This document shows positions 1 through 10,586 of a stretch of 64,000 nucleotides of DNA, piece after piece (the first letter of the stretch is position 1; each line of letters begins with the position of its first letter). The notes below the pieces were generated by a model. That model saw only the letters and a list, made by a program, of their open reading frames with translations. It was not told where the DNA came from and did no database searches. A program made the translations under genes and the position numbers. This DNA comes from Alisma plantago-aquatica (Eukaryota; Streptophyta; Magnoliopsida; Alismatales; Alismataceae). The stretch is from NCBI GenBank assembly GCA_963693085.1, contig OY856412.1, forward strand, positions 1,406,580,694-1,406,644,693, in the 5' to 3' direction.

Positions 1-586
1 GTATCTGTAAATGTTCCAGATGTATATCTGCATATTTTTTCTTTTTGTTCATCTTTCTTTTTTAAGACTGCTCCCCAAAATTCTTCTGAGGCATCAATTT
101 CTATTATTAAGTCGTCATTTTCTAAAGGAAGATCTAATCTTGGTAAATTTTTACATTTTTCTTTTATAAATCTAACATGATTTATGAGTTCTTCTGTCAT
201 AAGAAAAATAGTATTTTTCTTTAATAGTTTTTGTAAGGGATTCCTTAATTTTGCCAAATTTTCTATGAATTGTTCAGCATAATTTAAACATCCTAAAAAT
301 CTTTGTAATTGGTTTTTGTCTTCTAATTTATCTGGAAACTTAACAATTTTTTCTACAATATGTTCCTGTAATTCTATTCCGCTTGAGTCCAATTTTAATC
401 CTAGGAATTCTATCCTGGATTTACAAATTTCAGTTTTCTTCTTAGATAATACTATTCCTGCTTTTTAACAAAGAAGGGAAAATATTTGTAAATGTTTATA
501 ATGTTCTTCCTTATTTTTACTGGCTATTAAAATGTCATCAACATATACTAGACAAAAAGAATTATATGGTTCAAATACTTTGTCCA
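1..586 (-). pseudogene. Viral RT C-terminal part / RNase H fragment, unit 1
   Basis: The minus strand encodes the YVDDIL catalytic box of reverse transcriptase, the thumb region and the start of RNase H ([13 protein letters not shown]), and then leaves the window. A CAA-to-TAA change near 467 stops the frame just after the palm. The fragment begins at the MP-to-RT joint at 587, so the RT fingers and the protease are absent. It is the 3' part of a polymerase polyprotein and cannot be functional. Confidence 0.85.
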
Positions 587-615
587 TTTTTACTGGCTAT
601 TAAAATGTCATCAAC
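587..615 (-). repeat. MP-to-RT joint with 29-nt duplicated RT segment, unit 1
   Basis: The 29 nt at 587-615 repeat 514-542 exactly; they encode the DDILIASK part of the RT palm. Here the segment joins the truncated movement-protein frame to the RT fragment. The same joint is found at 8,300, 15,840 and 21,851, so it arose once and was then copied with the unit. Confidence 0.85.
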
Positions 616-1279
616 TAAGAGCATAGCTTATTATATACATTATCGAATAAGGAATGGATCCTTTTTTCATAAATTCTGTTCTTTGAAAATCTTGTATTAA
701 ACTTAGGGTTCTATTTATATTATTATCTCTAATATTTACACTTATCTTTGGATAAATATTAAAGATTAGTTTCTGATGACTAAGATTTCCCTGTAATATT
801 CCTAATGTAGCATCTCTTCTATCATTAATTCTATTATCCATTAATACAATATTTATAGGTGAATCTATTCCTTCTCTAAAAGTTGCTTTAATCATCATTT
901 GAATAGCTCCTATGTGAATCCATCCTATTTTAGATCTATCTTTTATTTTTTCCATTTTTCTCATTAAGTCTTCCTTTCGTAGTAAAGGTATATTTATTCT
1001 ATTTCTAGTATATTCTATTTGCATAGGTATTTCTCTATTAGTTATTCCATAATAAAAAATATGTTTTCTTTGGGTAATTTTCTCAAAAATTGATGTTCTA
1101 AATCCATCAGAATTTTCTAATCTTAATTCAGTGTTTCTTATTCTATTAAATAATTTTCTATCTATTAATACGTCTTGCAAGAAATTTCCTTCTTCTTCCT
1201 GATACTCTTCTATTATTTCTTCTTCAGTCTGATTCTGTGTCTGAGAAATAATAGATTGATCCATCGGATTGCTCATCAT
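611..1279 (-). CDS. Viral movement protein (30K), C-terminally truncated, unit 1
   Basis: The 222-aa frame starts at ATG 1,279 inside the end of the coat ORF (overlap 1,224-1,279, different frame). It contains the 30K-superfamily core: an IGWIHIGAIQ strand, GIDSPINIVL, the invariant aspartate in LMDNRI, and GNLSHQKLIFNIYPK. This family forms tubules or gates plasmodesmata for cell-to-cell movement. In the longer copies the frame continues into a linker and the protease; here the deletion joint creates a TGA right after YALS. The core is uninterrupted, unlike in units 2 to 4. The overlap with the coat frame suggests coupled or leaky translation (inference). Confidence 0.8.
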   Translation of the reverse strand: MMSNPMDQSIISQTQNQTEEEIIEEYQEEEGNFLQDVLIDRKLFNRIRNTELRLENSDGFRTSIFEKITQRKHIFYYGITNREIPMQIEYTRNRINIPLLRKEDLMRKMEKIKDRSKIGWIHIGAIQMMIKATFREGIDSPINIVLMDNRINDRRDATLGILQGNLSHQKLIFNIYPKISVNIRDNNINRTLSLIQDFQRTEFMKKGSIPYSIMYIISYALS

Positions 1280-1793
1280 CTGTTGTTTGGACAAATTCTT
1301 GAATATTTTCGATCTCAGAAAGTTCTTCTTCTATAATTTCCTCGAATTGCTTTTGATTAATCTTCTTAGATCCTCTTTTTGGACATTCATTAGCATAATG
1401 TCCTATTTCCTGACATATAAAGCATTTACATTCTTTTGGTTTCTTTTTATTATAATTTTTCGTTCTTCTATAATATTTTTGTTTCGGTTTAGTTTTAAAT
1501 CCAAACCTTTTCCTTTTCTTGAATTTATATTTGTTTCTTCTATTGTACCTCATTGGTTCACATCCTATGGTTATTGGATGAGTTAATTGGGAACAACAAA
1601 GTCCTTGTTTTACTACTTTATTTGTTTTTCTACTTAGTGTGGCTTCTGCACACCATTCTTCTAATTTCATTCTTAGAAATTCTATTCTTCCTCCTTATGT
1701 ATCTTCTCTTTGTAATTCCACTATCATTTCTTGGATCTTCTGAAAGTTTTTTGAATGGTTTTCATGAACCTGTACTTCTAGTTTCTTATACAT
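1224..1793 (-). pseudogene. Internally deleted coat protein with zinc knuckle, unit 1
   Basis: The frame runs from ATG 1,793 (MYKKLEVQ) through a basic tract rich in Arg/Lys to the nucleic-acid-binding knuckle CFICQEIGHYANEC (CX2CX4HX4C) and an acidic tail ending FSDTESD. The central capsid domain is missing because of the 1,011-bp in-frame deletion described at 33,498-34,515. A TAA at 1,695-1,697 stops this copy. The CCHC residues themselves are intact. Confidence 0.8.
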
Positions 1794-1794
1794 A

Positions 1795-2157
1795 TTATTC
1801 AATATTAACTTCAAATTCCAGATCTAAAGCTTCGTATATATTGTTATCTTCTAAATCGTTAAGTTCATTTTTCAAAATTTTATCTTTGAATTTTGAATCG
1901 TTACATGGCTCTAATACCACTTCGTTGGTGTAGAAATTTCTGATTCTGTTATCATTCTTTGAAAATATACTCGAACTGCCCTTATAGGTGTTGTATGCTT
2001 TCTTAGCTTTTTCATTTTGTCTACAATGATTACATTTACATTGTTTAGATTGGATTCTTAATATCTTCTCCCTTATACTACGAGGCTTTTGCATAATTAA
2101 ATTTATAGTGTAAGAAACTAGCATCCAGAAAGAAGACGATAACACTCTGAGTATCAT
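1795..2157 (-). CDS. Viral 120-aa ORF spanning the primer-binding site, unit 1
   Basis: The frame from ATG 2,157 is open for 120 codons and ends one nucleotide before the coat ATG. It has a hydrophobic N-terminus (LSSSFWMLVSYTINLI), then a basic Cys-rich stretch (KCKCNHCRQNEK, with small variation between copies) and an acidic C-terminus. It is not a family I recognise. Spanning the primer-binding site is possible because viral RNA starts upstream of it. The tight junction with the coat ORF argues that it is translated in the virus; function unknown. Confidence 0.5.
   Translation of the reverse strand: MILRVLSSSFWMLVSYTINLIMQKPRSIREKILRIQSKQCKCNHCRQNEKAKKAYNTYKGSSSIFSKNDNRIRNFYTNEVVLEPCNDSKFKDKILKNELNDLEDNNIYEALDLEFEVNIE
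1904..1919 (-). other. tRNA-iMet primer-binding site, mutated, unit 1
   Basis: The minus strand reads TGGTATTAGAGCCATG, one C-to-T change from the plant initiator-tRNA complement TGGTATCAGAGC. Unit 3 carries the same change. Confidence 0.75.
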
Positions 2158-2583
2158 AGATAGCAAGATAATCTGTATACCTGTGTTGCCCACCTCGCTT
2201 CCTCTTATCTTCAATCGCCAACCGATCTTCTCTTAACGATTTCTAAGAGAAGTACTCCTTAGACTTCGACGTTCCGGATATCAGACTCCTCATCATCCTA
2301 TAGCCTTCATGTCCCTGTGTCCTTATGCACTCTTTTGGTTGGTCGGACTTCTGGACGATGGCCTCCGGGATGGAATAAGGGAGAGATATCTCTCGACTGA
2401 TGAAGATATAAGAACTGGGGGTGTAACGGGTTACACACTATCTTTCCTATTCTATGATAGTATAAGGATTATGATCCTCAAGCTGGAGCTTGTTTCCTAC
2501 ACTTGTGGAATTAGCACGCAAGAATCATCTCAAGAACTTGAAATGGAATCTGGAATAGAATTAGGAAATTGAGCCTCTGCTCT

Positions 2584-2857
2584 TTTATTGCAGGACCTAA
2601 TTTACATACATAGCTACCCTTTGGGACTCACTCCAATCCCGAGTGCCTCTACTACTATCCCTCGAGAGTTTATATAGAGACTCTCTCGGTTACATTACAT
2701 TGATGCTTCTCTTTTTTCTTTACATGGTTGTCGAACACTTGTCCGGTGGCGAGCGTTCTTCTTTTTGAAATCTTTCTCCAACGTACATCTGTCTGGTGGA
2801 GGGTTCTTTGTCATTCTTTGCTTCTTGCAAGTGTCTTCTTACGTCATTGATGACGTG
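2584..2857 (-). promoter_or_regulatory. Viral promoter and terminal-redundancy region, unit 1
   Basis: Read on the minus strand: a double TGACG-type element, TACGTCATTGATGACGTG as read on the plus strand (2,840-2,857), resembling as-1; about 165 nt downstream the TATA box CTATATAAA (2,669-2,677); then AATAAA (2,584-2,589) some 85 nt further on. A poly(A) signal just downstream of the start site is the standard pararetrovirus layout, being skipped at the 5' end and used at the 3' end. Whether it is active is unknown. Confidence 0.7.
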
Positions 2858-3894
2858 TCTTCTTCTAGAATGCTTTTTATCGGCTTGTGCTGCTATGGCT
2901 GTCTCTTTCCATCTTATCTTGACATGCGGGACATATTTTCCCTTCATGTCTTCTGAGTTGGCAAAATATCTACTGACATCTGTCGCTTGATTTGATTTGT
3001 CCGGTTTCTATTCTTTTTAGAAACCTTTCTAAATTGATTTTTGTGGATGTATTAGTTCTTCTCGTATTGGATAGAATAATTGTGTTATCTGAAGCTTTAT
3101 GAAGCCAACTTCGATTTTCATTAATTAATTTTTCCAATACTTGGCAAAGGACTTTTAATCCTAATGCCCTTCTAGTTTCAACAAATTCCTTGTTAACCTT
3201 GTTCTCTTCAAATTCTTTTCTATAATCTGCGTCAATCTCTTTGACGTATTCTGGGGAAGATACCCCAATTTGAATGCAGTGTATTGGACTGAATTTCTTT
3301 AATTTTTCCCAGTCCTCCGATGCTGAGAAAATCTTGATATAAATGTCACTAGTAGGTTTTACTAGTGGACTATTGTTTTTAAATTCTCTAATTGCTCTGG
3401 CAATATCTTGGGGGCAGTCCTTGTATTTCCCCAAGGTCTTGGCTTAAATATATTAAATTTGCAGCTCCGATTCTGAAACAGTCTCTGATGATTCTTGGAT
3501 CAGCTCCTTTGTTAAAGTTAATCCTGGGATATATTCCCGTATGATCTGGAACACATGTTTCTGTCGTTTTGAGATTGTAAACAATCTCTAATAAAGTTCT
3601 ATATTTGTTTTCATTTTTTGCTAAAAACTCTGCAAGACTCAATTGCAGGTCATACTCCTGCTCATTCTGAGATACCCTGAATTTAAATATCCTTTCGGGC
3701 ATCAATTTTATATTTTCTGCTTTATTGCGGGATTTTTTCTCCGAAGAGATCATATTCTCCGTTGTTAGGCGGGAACTATTTTCTGATGAAATAGCAGTTT
3801 GAAAACTGCTTCTTGCCACTTGGCTACTTTCTTTCTCTGAGGAGATAGTATTCTCAGCTGTAAAGCTGGTCTTAGCAGTTTTAAAGCTGCTTTC

Positions 3895-6800
3895 TGTGAT
3901 GGAGTGGACTTTTGGAGTCCTTAATTGTCCAATGACATAAATGATTTCACACATGATGAGTCGTTTTGAGAGTTCCATGTGTTTTTGGCAAAGTTGAGTG
4001 TTGTTTGACGGTGATATGAATATTAGGATTACTAGGTGTATGTCTTTTGAGGTTTTTTATTTGACACATTAAAAAGCTAGATTTCAGAATCAGTGTTATA
4101 TGGATGGAATATTGAGTTATGATGACCACTTGACTAAATTTTTGGTGACACTTGGATGTTGCTAGAGGAAGCTATTCAAGTCTATAATCAATTGAATATT
4201 GTCGATTTTGATGTATAATACTATCTAGTATAAGTGTTAATACGAGGTTTAGGTTGGTAACTAGTGTTGTCACAAACTCGGATTGCTTTGGATGAACAAC
4301 ATGATTAGAGAGCTGGCTTGTGAGTCACGGACCTGATGGGCTACAGATTGACTAAGTAAAGAAACTGTTGGGAGCCCTTAATGAGACCATATGATGCCTG
4401 GATTGCCACCTCCACAACAATTACCGTAAGACCAGGAACACGAGCTCCTACGATGTCGTTCTCGTCCATAGGTGGTTTTGAACTTGCAGTTTGCTTTGGG
4501 GTTGTACAAGCTTTCAAGTACCCACAACTCTAGACGTGGGAGTGAAGGAACAGAAAGACTCAACCCCACCTCGTCTTGGCTCTCCACTACAGGTACACCT
4601 GGTGTGAAACAAAAAAAAGAGGGGGGGGGTTTAGAGGAGCCTGGAGAGCGAATAGGCGGCATGGCCTGGAGCCGATGTCAAGCAAGGAGGAGCCGCACAG
4701 AGAGAATAACTGCCATGGAGGGCAGACCATGAAGCCAGCGATCGTTTTCCTTGCCGGGAACTGGAGCGTCATCGGAGGCCGACAAGGAGGAGAAGGGCAC
4801 CTTGTGCTTGTCGGCGTAGACCCGTGCAACAGCATAGCTTCAGGCTTGACGAAGGAGAAGGCGGAGAGATCGTGCAGACTACAGGTGGAATGGATGTTGA
4901 TCCCTCATGGGTGTCGTGTTCCATGGCGGCGCCCTGGCCAGGAGCGTGTATCCACTCGCTCACCGAAGGTGGACCCGGCGGCGAGCCTGGACCCTGCAGT
5001 TGCGGTGGCGGCTCTGTGAGGAGGAGGCTGGTCATCGCCGGGCTAAGGCCTTGCGGCGCCGTCCGCGTGCGTGAGAAAGAAAGGACGAGGGATTCCAGAC
5101 CAAGAAGGGTCGGCCGGATCAGTGTGGGCAGAGGAGCCCCACCAGGCCCTAGATCAGCAATCGTCGACGCTCCTTGAACAGCCACGCCGGCGGCGGTGAC
5201 ACAGGGAGTCGCGCAAGGCACGCTCGTGTCAAACGAGAGATCGCGAGAGAGAAAGAACAAGAGAGTGGACCGAGTCCAGTCAGCAGACCGCCGGCCCAAT
5301 TAGTGAACCATCGACTTTCGGCCGGTTCAGGAATGCCAGACCAAGAGAGGATGCGCCCCCTTGCTAGCCACGTGGCGGCCTCTGAATGGTCAGAAAAGGT
5401 AAATCGCCCAGTAATTTCAGTAAATACCTAGATCTTGCATAAATCGTAGTAAATAGCTCGATGATCTGAAAAATACAAGCAATATACCGAAACGTTCAGA
5501 AAAATAAGTAGAACAACATGGGATTATAATATCAATATTTGTTGTACTAATATCAGAAATATTATGTAAGATGTGCAACCCTTGTTTAATGGATAATAAA
5601 TAGTGAATGATTGTATAAAATTATAGAAATATGCCACTAAGTCTATAATCAAGTTTAGAATCCACCTGAAGTCAATAATTATGATGATGATGTACGAAGT
5701 AATGTAATTTGCTTAATATGTCTAATTAGGGATTATAACCCTAAATACAATGCAATAAATGCATACATGCTCAATAAATGATGAAATTTACAGAACAATC
5801 TTATATCAGTAACTGGAAGCTAATATGGAACTTTGATATCTGTTAGATGCATAAAATTCATGTTAGATGAAGATGACATATAATACATGTGATGAAACCA
5901 TAATTTAGGTAATACATGTAACTTAGGGTTAATATGTATCAATAATGATATGGAACCTGATATTCAGATTAAGTATCCTAATCTGGAATATGAAAATAGT
6001 GAGATAATTCTAAGACGAGAATGAAAATAATAATGAGAATATCCTAATGAGCTAAGAGAAACCCTAATGGACATAATTAGGGTTAAGATGAGACATAATA
6101 AGATGAGAACCTGATGATAGTATATGGTCTTGTTTGATCAGGTTTGACCAAGCTTATAGTTGACATCAGGAGTATATGTGATGATTAGGATATCTCTTTG
6201 GAAGGTATGCTATTACCTCTTACTTGGCTTATTATACAATATGCTTGTGTTATATGAGTAGTAAAATACTTGACATATGGTATTGATTGAAATGATTGTT
6301 CTGGTATGATATGTTGCATGATTTTCCATACTTATTGCTATGAACACATGAAACATAATATATTTGTTCCATTATATGAAAGCACTAACTCTTTGGTAGT
6401 GTGCTTGGAAGTGACCTAACTCTTTGGTAGTGGTCACATTGTACATATGACCTAACTCTTTGGTAGTGGTCTGACCTAACTCTTTGGTAGTGGTCACCTT
6501 GTACAAATGATCTAACTCTTTGGTAGTGATCATAAAGGCCTTGAGATATAATGGAAAATAAGCTTAAAATATGTGTTCTCTTTTGTTAATGAATATCTTT
6601 GTGCAAGTATATGCTTTTCTTATATTCTTCTGTTACTGCCAAGTATTAGTTTTATCTTATTGCCAAGATATGATGAGAGGTAAATAAAAGACACGTAGGC
6701 GTACTCAGTACAATATTCATGAAATATTGTGCTGACGTGTACCGCATGTAATCTTTTTGCATAGGTTGTGGTTATGCTCTTGAAGATCCAGGATAGTGAG

Positions 6801-7131
6801 AGTTGTGTGGCGAGCTGATGTACTGGTGGACCTGTTGTCTTAAGATCCTGTTGTTTAGATGTAGTACATGTATATGTATAGTTTGATGTTCAATATGTAA
6901 TACCAAATGTTGTAACAATTCATGTGGTAATTATATGTTGAATGGTGAACATGTGTGTATGGTTTTATTATTGTTCATGTACATGTACTACTGTGTTTCC
7001 TTCTGACTTCCTCTGATTTTCTTCTTCTTAGCCTAGTGTGGGATGTTTAAATTGGAATGCTCGCTGAGGTGAGGGTTTCAATTTGGACGTCACACATCAG
7101 ATTAAGTTTTAGAAAATCCGGGGATGTCACA
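3895..7131 (+). mobile_element. Solo LTR-like insertion (Ty3/gypsy chromovirus type) inside viral TAV
   Basis: The element begins TGTGATGG and ends GGGGATGTCACA. It is flanked by the 5-bp direct repeat CTTTC (3,890-3,894 and 7,132-7,136), and removing element plus one repeat restores the viral sequence seen in the other copies. TG...CA ends and a 5-bp duplication are the marks of LTR-retrotransposon integration. I find no internal gag/pol and no second LTR, so a solo LTR of 3,237 bp is the simplest reading. It has a GC-rich block (about 4,640-5,400), an AT-rich second half and a hairpin repeat cluster. Orientation is inferred from similarity of layout and 3' end to the LTR at 53,918-58,063. 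Small ORFs within it show no recognisable domain. Confidence 0.75.
6380..6533 (+). repeat. Five hairpin repeats with constant loop and varying stems
   Basis: Five copies of TAACTCTTTGGTAGT are each flanked by complementary arms: AAGCAC/GTGCTT, GTGACC/GGTCAC, GACC/GGTC, TGACC/GGTCA and ATGATC/GATCAT. The loop is identical in all five while the stems differ and still pair. They lie in the second half of the solo LTR. Confidence 0.85.
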
Positions 7132-7434
7132 CTTTCTTTTGCCGTCAGGCTTGTATTTTCAGTATTTTTTCTGACAGAATCAGAAATCTGGAGGGATATG
7201 TCTATCGGCCTTTTACCTGCCATTTTATCCGTCCTTGTTTCTGATCCTTTTTGTTGAATCTCCCTTCTGAAGTAGTTTAAATCTGCAATTATTCCTGCAA
7301 TGTCTTGTTTACTTTCTTCTATGTTATCAATAATTTTATCTTGCTTTTGGATCATCTCTACTAATTCTACGTAATTTTCTTGTAACAAATTACAATTTCG
7401 TTGTAGTCGAGCTTCCAATTCTGCAAGTTTTTTG

Positions 7435-8299
7435 TCAACCTGCTCCATTGTATTCTCTTGATAAAAAATCTGCAAGAACGTTAGTTTCTCCTTTAATAAT
7501 TTCTATATCAAAAATATATTCTGCAAAGAATGTTTGCCATCTACTTAGTCTTTTATATTCTGGCGTGGATGGTAAATTATTTTTAATAAAAACTTTTACC
7601 TGCGTATTATCAACTCTTACTAGGAATTTTTTAGGTAATAAAAAATAGGAAAACTTTTTAATTCCCTTTTTAATGCTAATAATTCTTTTTCATTTGAGTG
7701 ATATCTTTTTTCTGTATCTGTAAATGTTCCAGATGTATATCTGCATATTTTTTCTTTTTGTTCATCTTTCTTTTTTAAGACTGCTCCCCAAAATTCTTCT
7801 GAGGCATCGATTTCTATTATTAAGTCGTCATTTTCTAAAGGAAGATCTAATCTTGGTAAATTTTTACATTTTTCTTTTATAAATCTAACATGATTTATGA
7901 GTTCTTCTGTCATAAGAAAAATAGTATTTTTCTTTAATAGTTTTTGTAAGGGATTCCTTAATTTTGCCAAATTTTCTCTGAATTGTTCAGCATAATTTAA
8001 ACATCCTAAAAATCTTTGTAATTGTTTTTTGTCTTCTAATTTATCTGGAAACTTAACAATTTTTTCTACAATATGTTCCTGTAATTCTATTCCGCTTGAG
8101 TCCAATTTTAATCCTAGGAATTCTATCCTGGATTTACAAATTTCAGTTTTCTTCTTAGATAATACTATTCCTGCTTTTTGACAAAGAAGGGAAAATATTT
8201 GTAAATGTTTATAATGTTCTTCCTTATTTTTACTGGCTATTAAAATGTCATCAACATATACTAGACAAAAAGAATTATATGGTTCAAATACTTTGTCCA
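7435..8299 (-). pseudogene. Viral RT C-terminal part / RNase H, unit 1-2
   Basis: The minus strand carries [20 protein letters not shown], the RT thumb, and RNase H with the first catalytic Asp region changed to [10 protein letters not shown] ([10 protein letters not shown] in most copies). One T fewer in a T run near 7,665-7,672 shifts the frame within RNase H. The 3' end overlaps the transactivator start by 14 nt, as in every copy. Fingers and protease are missing. Confidence 0.85.
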
Positions 8300-8328
8300 T
8301 TTTTACTGGCTATTAAAATGTCATCAAC
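8300..8328 (-). repeat. MP-to-RT joint, 29-nt duplication, unit 2
   Basis: Second copy of the shared deletion joint; its parental segment is at 8,227-8,255. Confidence 0.85.
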
Positions 8329-8992
8329 TAAGAGCATAGCTTATTATATACGTTATCGAATAAGGAATGGATCCTTTTTTCATAAATTCTGTTCTTTGAA
8401 AATCCTATATTAAACTTAGGGTTCTATTTATATTATTATCTCTAATATTTACACTTATCTTTGGATAAATATTAAAGATTAGTTTTTGATGACTAAGATT
8501 TCCCTGTAATATTCCTAATGTAGCATCTCTTCTATCATTAATTCTATTATCCATTAATACAATATTTATAGGTGAATCTATTCCTTCTCTAAAAGTTGCT
8601 TTAATCATCATTTGAATAGCTCCTATGTGAATCCATCCTATTTTAGATCTATCTTTTATTTTTTCCATTTTTCTCATTAAGTCTTCCTTTCGTAGTAAAG
8701 GTATATTTATTCTATTTCTAGTATATTCTATTTGCATAGGCATTTCTCTATTAGTTATTCCATAATAAAAAATATGTTTTCTTTGGGTAATTTTCTCAAA
8801 AATTGATGTTCTAAATCCATCAAAATTTTCTAATCTTAATTGAGTGTTTCTTATTCTATTAAATAATTTTCTATCTATTAATACTTCTTGCAAGAAATTT
8901 CCTGCTTCTTCCTGATACTCTTCTATTATTTCTTCTTCAGTCTGATTCTGTGTCTGAGAAATAATAGATTGATCCATCAGATTGCTCATCAT
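8329..8992 (-). pseudogene. Viral movement protein, truncated, unit 2
   Basis: ATG at 8,992. The 30K core is present, but CAG-to-TAG at about 8,405 ends the frame after RTLSLI. The same stop occurs in units 3 and 4, which points to a shared ancestor for these three. Confidence 0.8.
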
Positions 8993-9503
8993 CGGTTGTT
9001 TGGACAAATTCTTGAATATTTTCGATCTCAGAAAGTTCTTCTTCTATAATTTCCTCGAATTGCTTTTGATTAATCTTCTTAGATCCTCTTTTTGGACATT
9101 CATTAGCATAATGTCCTATTTCCTGACATATAAAGCATTTACATTCTTTTGGTTTCTTTTTATTATATTTCTTTATTCTATAATATTTTTGTTTCGGTTT
9201 AGTTTTAAATCCAAACCTTTTCCTTTTCTTGAATTTATATTTGTTTCTTCTATTGTACCTCATTGGTTCACATCCTATGGTTATTGGATGAGTTAATTGG
9301 GAACAACAAAGTCCTTGTTTTACTACTTTATTTGTTTTTCTACTTAGTGTGGCTTCTGCACACCATTCTTCTAATTTCATTCTTAGAAATTCTATTCTTC
9401 CTCCTAATGTATCTGCTCTTTGTAATTCCACTATCATTTCTTGGATCTTCTGAAAGTTTTTTGAATGGTTTTCATGAACTTGTACTTCTAGTTTCTTATA
9501 CAT
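8937..9503 (-). CDS. Internally deleted coat protein, open frame, unit 2
   Basis: 188 aa from ATG 9,503 with no stop. It keeps the N-terminal region, the basic tract, an intact CCHC knuckle (CFICQEIGHYANEC) and the acidic tail, but lacks the 337-residue capsid centre. The product would be a small basic nucleic-acid-binding protein that could not build a virion (inference). The 3' end overlaps the MP start. Confidence 0.7.
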   Translation of the reverse strand: MYKKLEVQVHENHSKNFQKIQEMIVELQRADTLGGRIEFLRMKLEEWCAEATLSRKTNKVVKQGLCCSQLTHPITIGCEPMRYNRRNKYKFKKRKRFGFKTKPKQKYYRIKKYNKKKPKECKCFICQEIGHYANECPKRGSKKINQKQFEEIIEEELSEIENIQEFVQTTDDEQSDGSIYYFSDTESD

Positions 9504-9504
9504 A

Positions 9505-9867
9505 TTATTCAATATTAACTTCAAATTCCAGATCTAAAGCTTTGTATATATTGTTATCTTCTAAATCGTTAAGTTCATTTTTCAAAATTTTATCTTTGAA
9601 TTTTGAATCGTTACATGGCTCTGATACCACTTCGTTGGTGCAGAAATTTCTGATTCTGTTATCATGCTTTGAAAACATACTCGAACTGCCCTTATGGGTG
9701 TTGTATGCTTTCTTAGCTTTTTCATTTTGTCTACAATGATTACATTTACATTTTTTAGATTGGATTCTTAATATCTTCTCCCTTATACTACGAGGTTTTC
9801 GCATAATTAAATTTATAGTGTAAGAAACTAGCATCCAGAAAGAAGACGATAACACTCTGAGTATCAT
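9505..9867 (-). CDS. Viral 120-aa ORF spanning the primer-binding site, unit 2
   Basis: Open from ATG 9,867 to the stop one nucleotide before the coat ATG. It differs from unit 1 by a few substitutions, with the hydrophobic, basic Cys-rich and acidic layout kept. Function unknown. Confidence 0.5.
   Translation of the reverse strand: MILRVLSSSFWMLVSYTINLIMRKPRSIREKILRIQSKKCKCNHCRQNEKAKKAYNTHKGSSSMFSKHDNRIRNFCTNEVVSEPCNDSKFKDKILKNELNDLEDNNIYKALDLEFEVNIE
9614..9629 (-). other. tRNA-iMet primer-binding site, unit 2
   Basis: Minus strand TGGTATCAGAGCCATG; 12 nt match the 3' end complement of plant initiator tRNA-Met exactly. It marks the start point of minus-strand DNA synthesis and the conventional genome origin. 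Confidence 0.85.
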
Positions 9868-10293
9868 AGATAGCAAGATAATCTGTATACCTGTGTTGCC
9901 CACCTCGCTTCCTCTTATCTTCAATCACCAGCCGATCTTCTCTTAACGATTTCTAAGAGAAGTACTCCTTAGACTTCGACGTTCCGGATCTCAGACTCCT
10001 CATCATCCTATAGCCTTCATGTCCCTGTGTCCTTATGCACTCTTTTGCTTGGTCGGACTTCTGGACGATGGCCTCCGGGATGGAATAAGGGAGAAATATC
10101 TCTCGACTGATGAAGATATAAGAACTGGGGGTGTAACGGGTTACACACTATCTTTCCTATTCTATGATAGTACAAGGATTATGATCCTCAAGCTGGAGCT
10201 TGTTTCCTACACTTGTGGAATTAGCACGCAAGAATCATCTCAACAACTTGAAATGCAATCTGGAATAGAATTAGGAAATCGAGCCTCTGCTCT

Positions 10294-10567
10294 TTTATTG
10301 CAGGACCTAATTTACATACATAGCTACCCTTTGGGACTCACTCCAACCCCGAGTGCCTCTACTACTATCCCTCGAGAGTTTATATAGAGACTCTCTCGAT
10401 TACATTACATTGATGCTTCTCTTTTTTCTTTACATGGTTGTCGAACACTTGTCCGGTGGTGAGCGTTCTTCTTTTTGAAATATTTCTCCAACGCACATCT
10501 GTCCGGTGGAGGGTTCTTTGTCATTCTTTGCTTCTTGCAAGTGTCTTCTTACGTCATTGATGACATG
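10294..10567 (-). promoter_or_regulatory. Viral promoter region, unit 2
   Basis: TATA box at 10,379-10,387 and AATAAA at 10,294-10,299 on the minus strand. One half of the double TGACG element (10,550-10,567) is damaged by a G-to-A change. Confidence 0.65.
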
Positions 10568-10586
10568 TCTTCTTCTAGAATACTTT

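Larger units (their letters stand above)
2877..7448 (-). pseudogene. Transactivator-like protein, split by LTR insertion, unit 1
   Basis: The N-terminal coiled coil ([15 protein letters not shown]) lies at 7,132-7,448 and the rest at 2,877-3,894; a 3.2-kb LTR element separates them. One extra G near 3,410-3,415 shifts the frame and a CAG-to-TAG at 2,970 removes the Cys-rich tail. The equivalent intact copy is at 27,840-29,147. Three independent lesions make this copy dead. Confidence 0.8.

Noticed and set aside
1269..1933. Phe/Leu-rich plus-strand ORFs opposite the coat and movement genes (repeated at each unit)
   Set aside because: They are antisense shadows of Lys/Glu/Asn-rich viral genes; the hydrophobic look follows from reverse-complementing A-rich codons.
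2309..2572. Plus-strand ORF of about 87-122 codons in each leader (MSLCPYALF...)
   Set aside because: It lies antisense to the leader between poly(A) signal and primer site; repeated only because the leader is repeated, and interrupted in units 1 and 6.
4378..5431. Several ORFs of 80-176 codons in the GC-rich block of the solo LTR
   Set aside because: High GC removes stop codons in all six frames; no domain or codon pattern seen.
6380..6533. CRISPR-like array
   Set aside because: Repeats are only 15 nt with short irregular spacers and sit in a plant LTR; a eukaryotic context rules it out.
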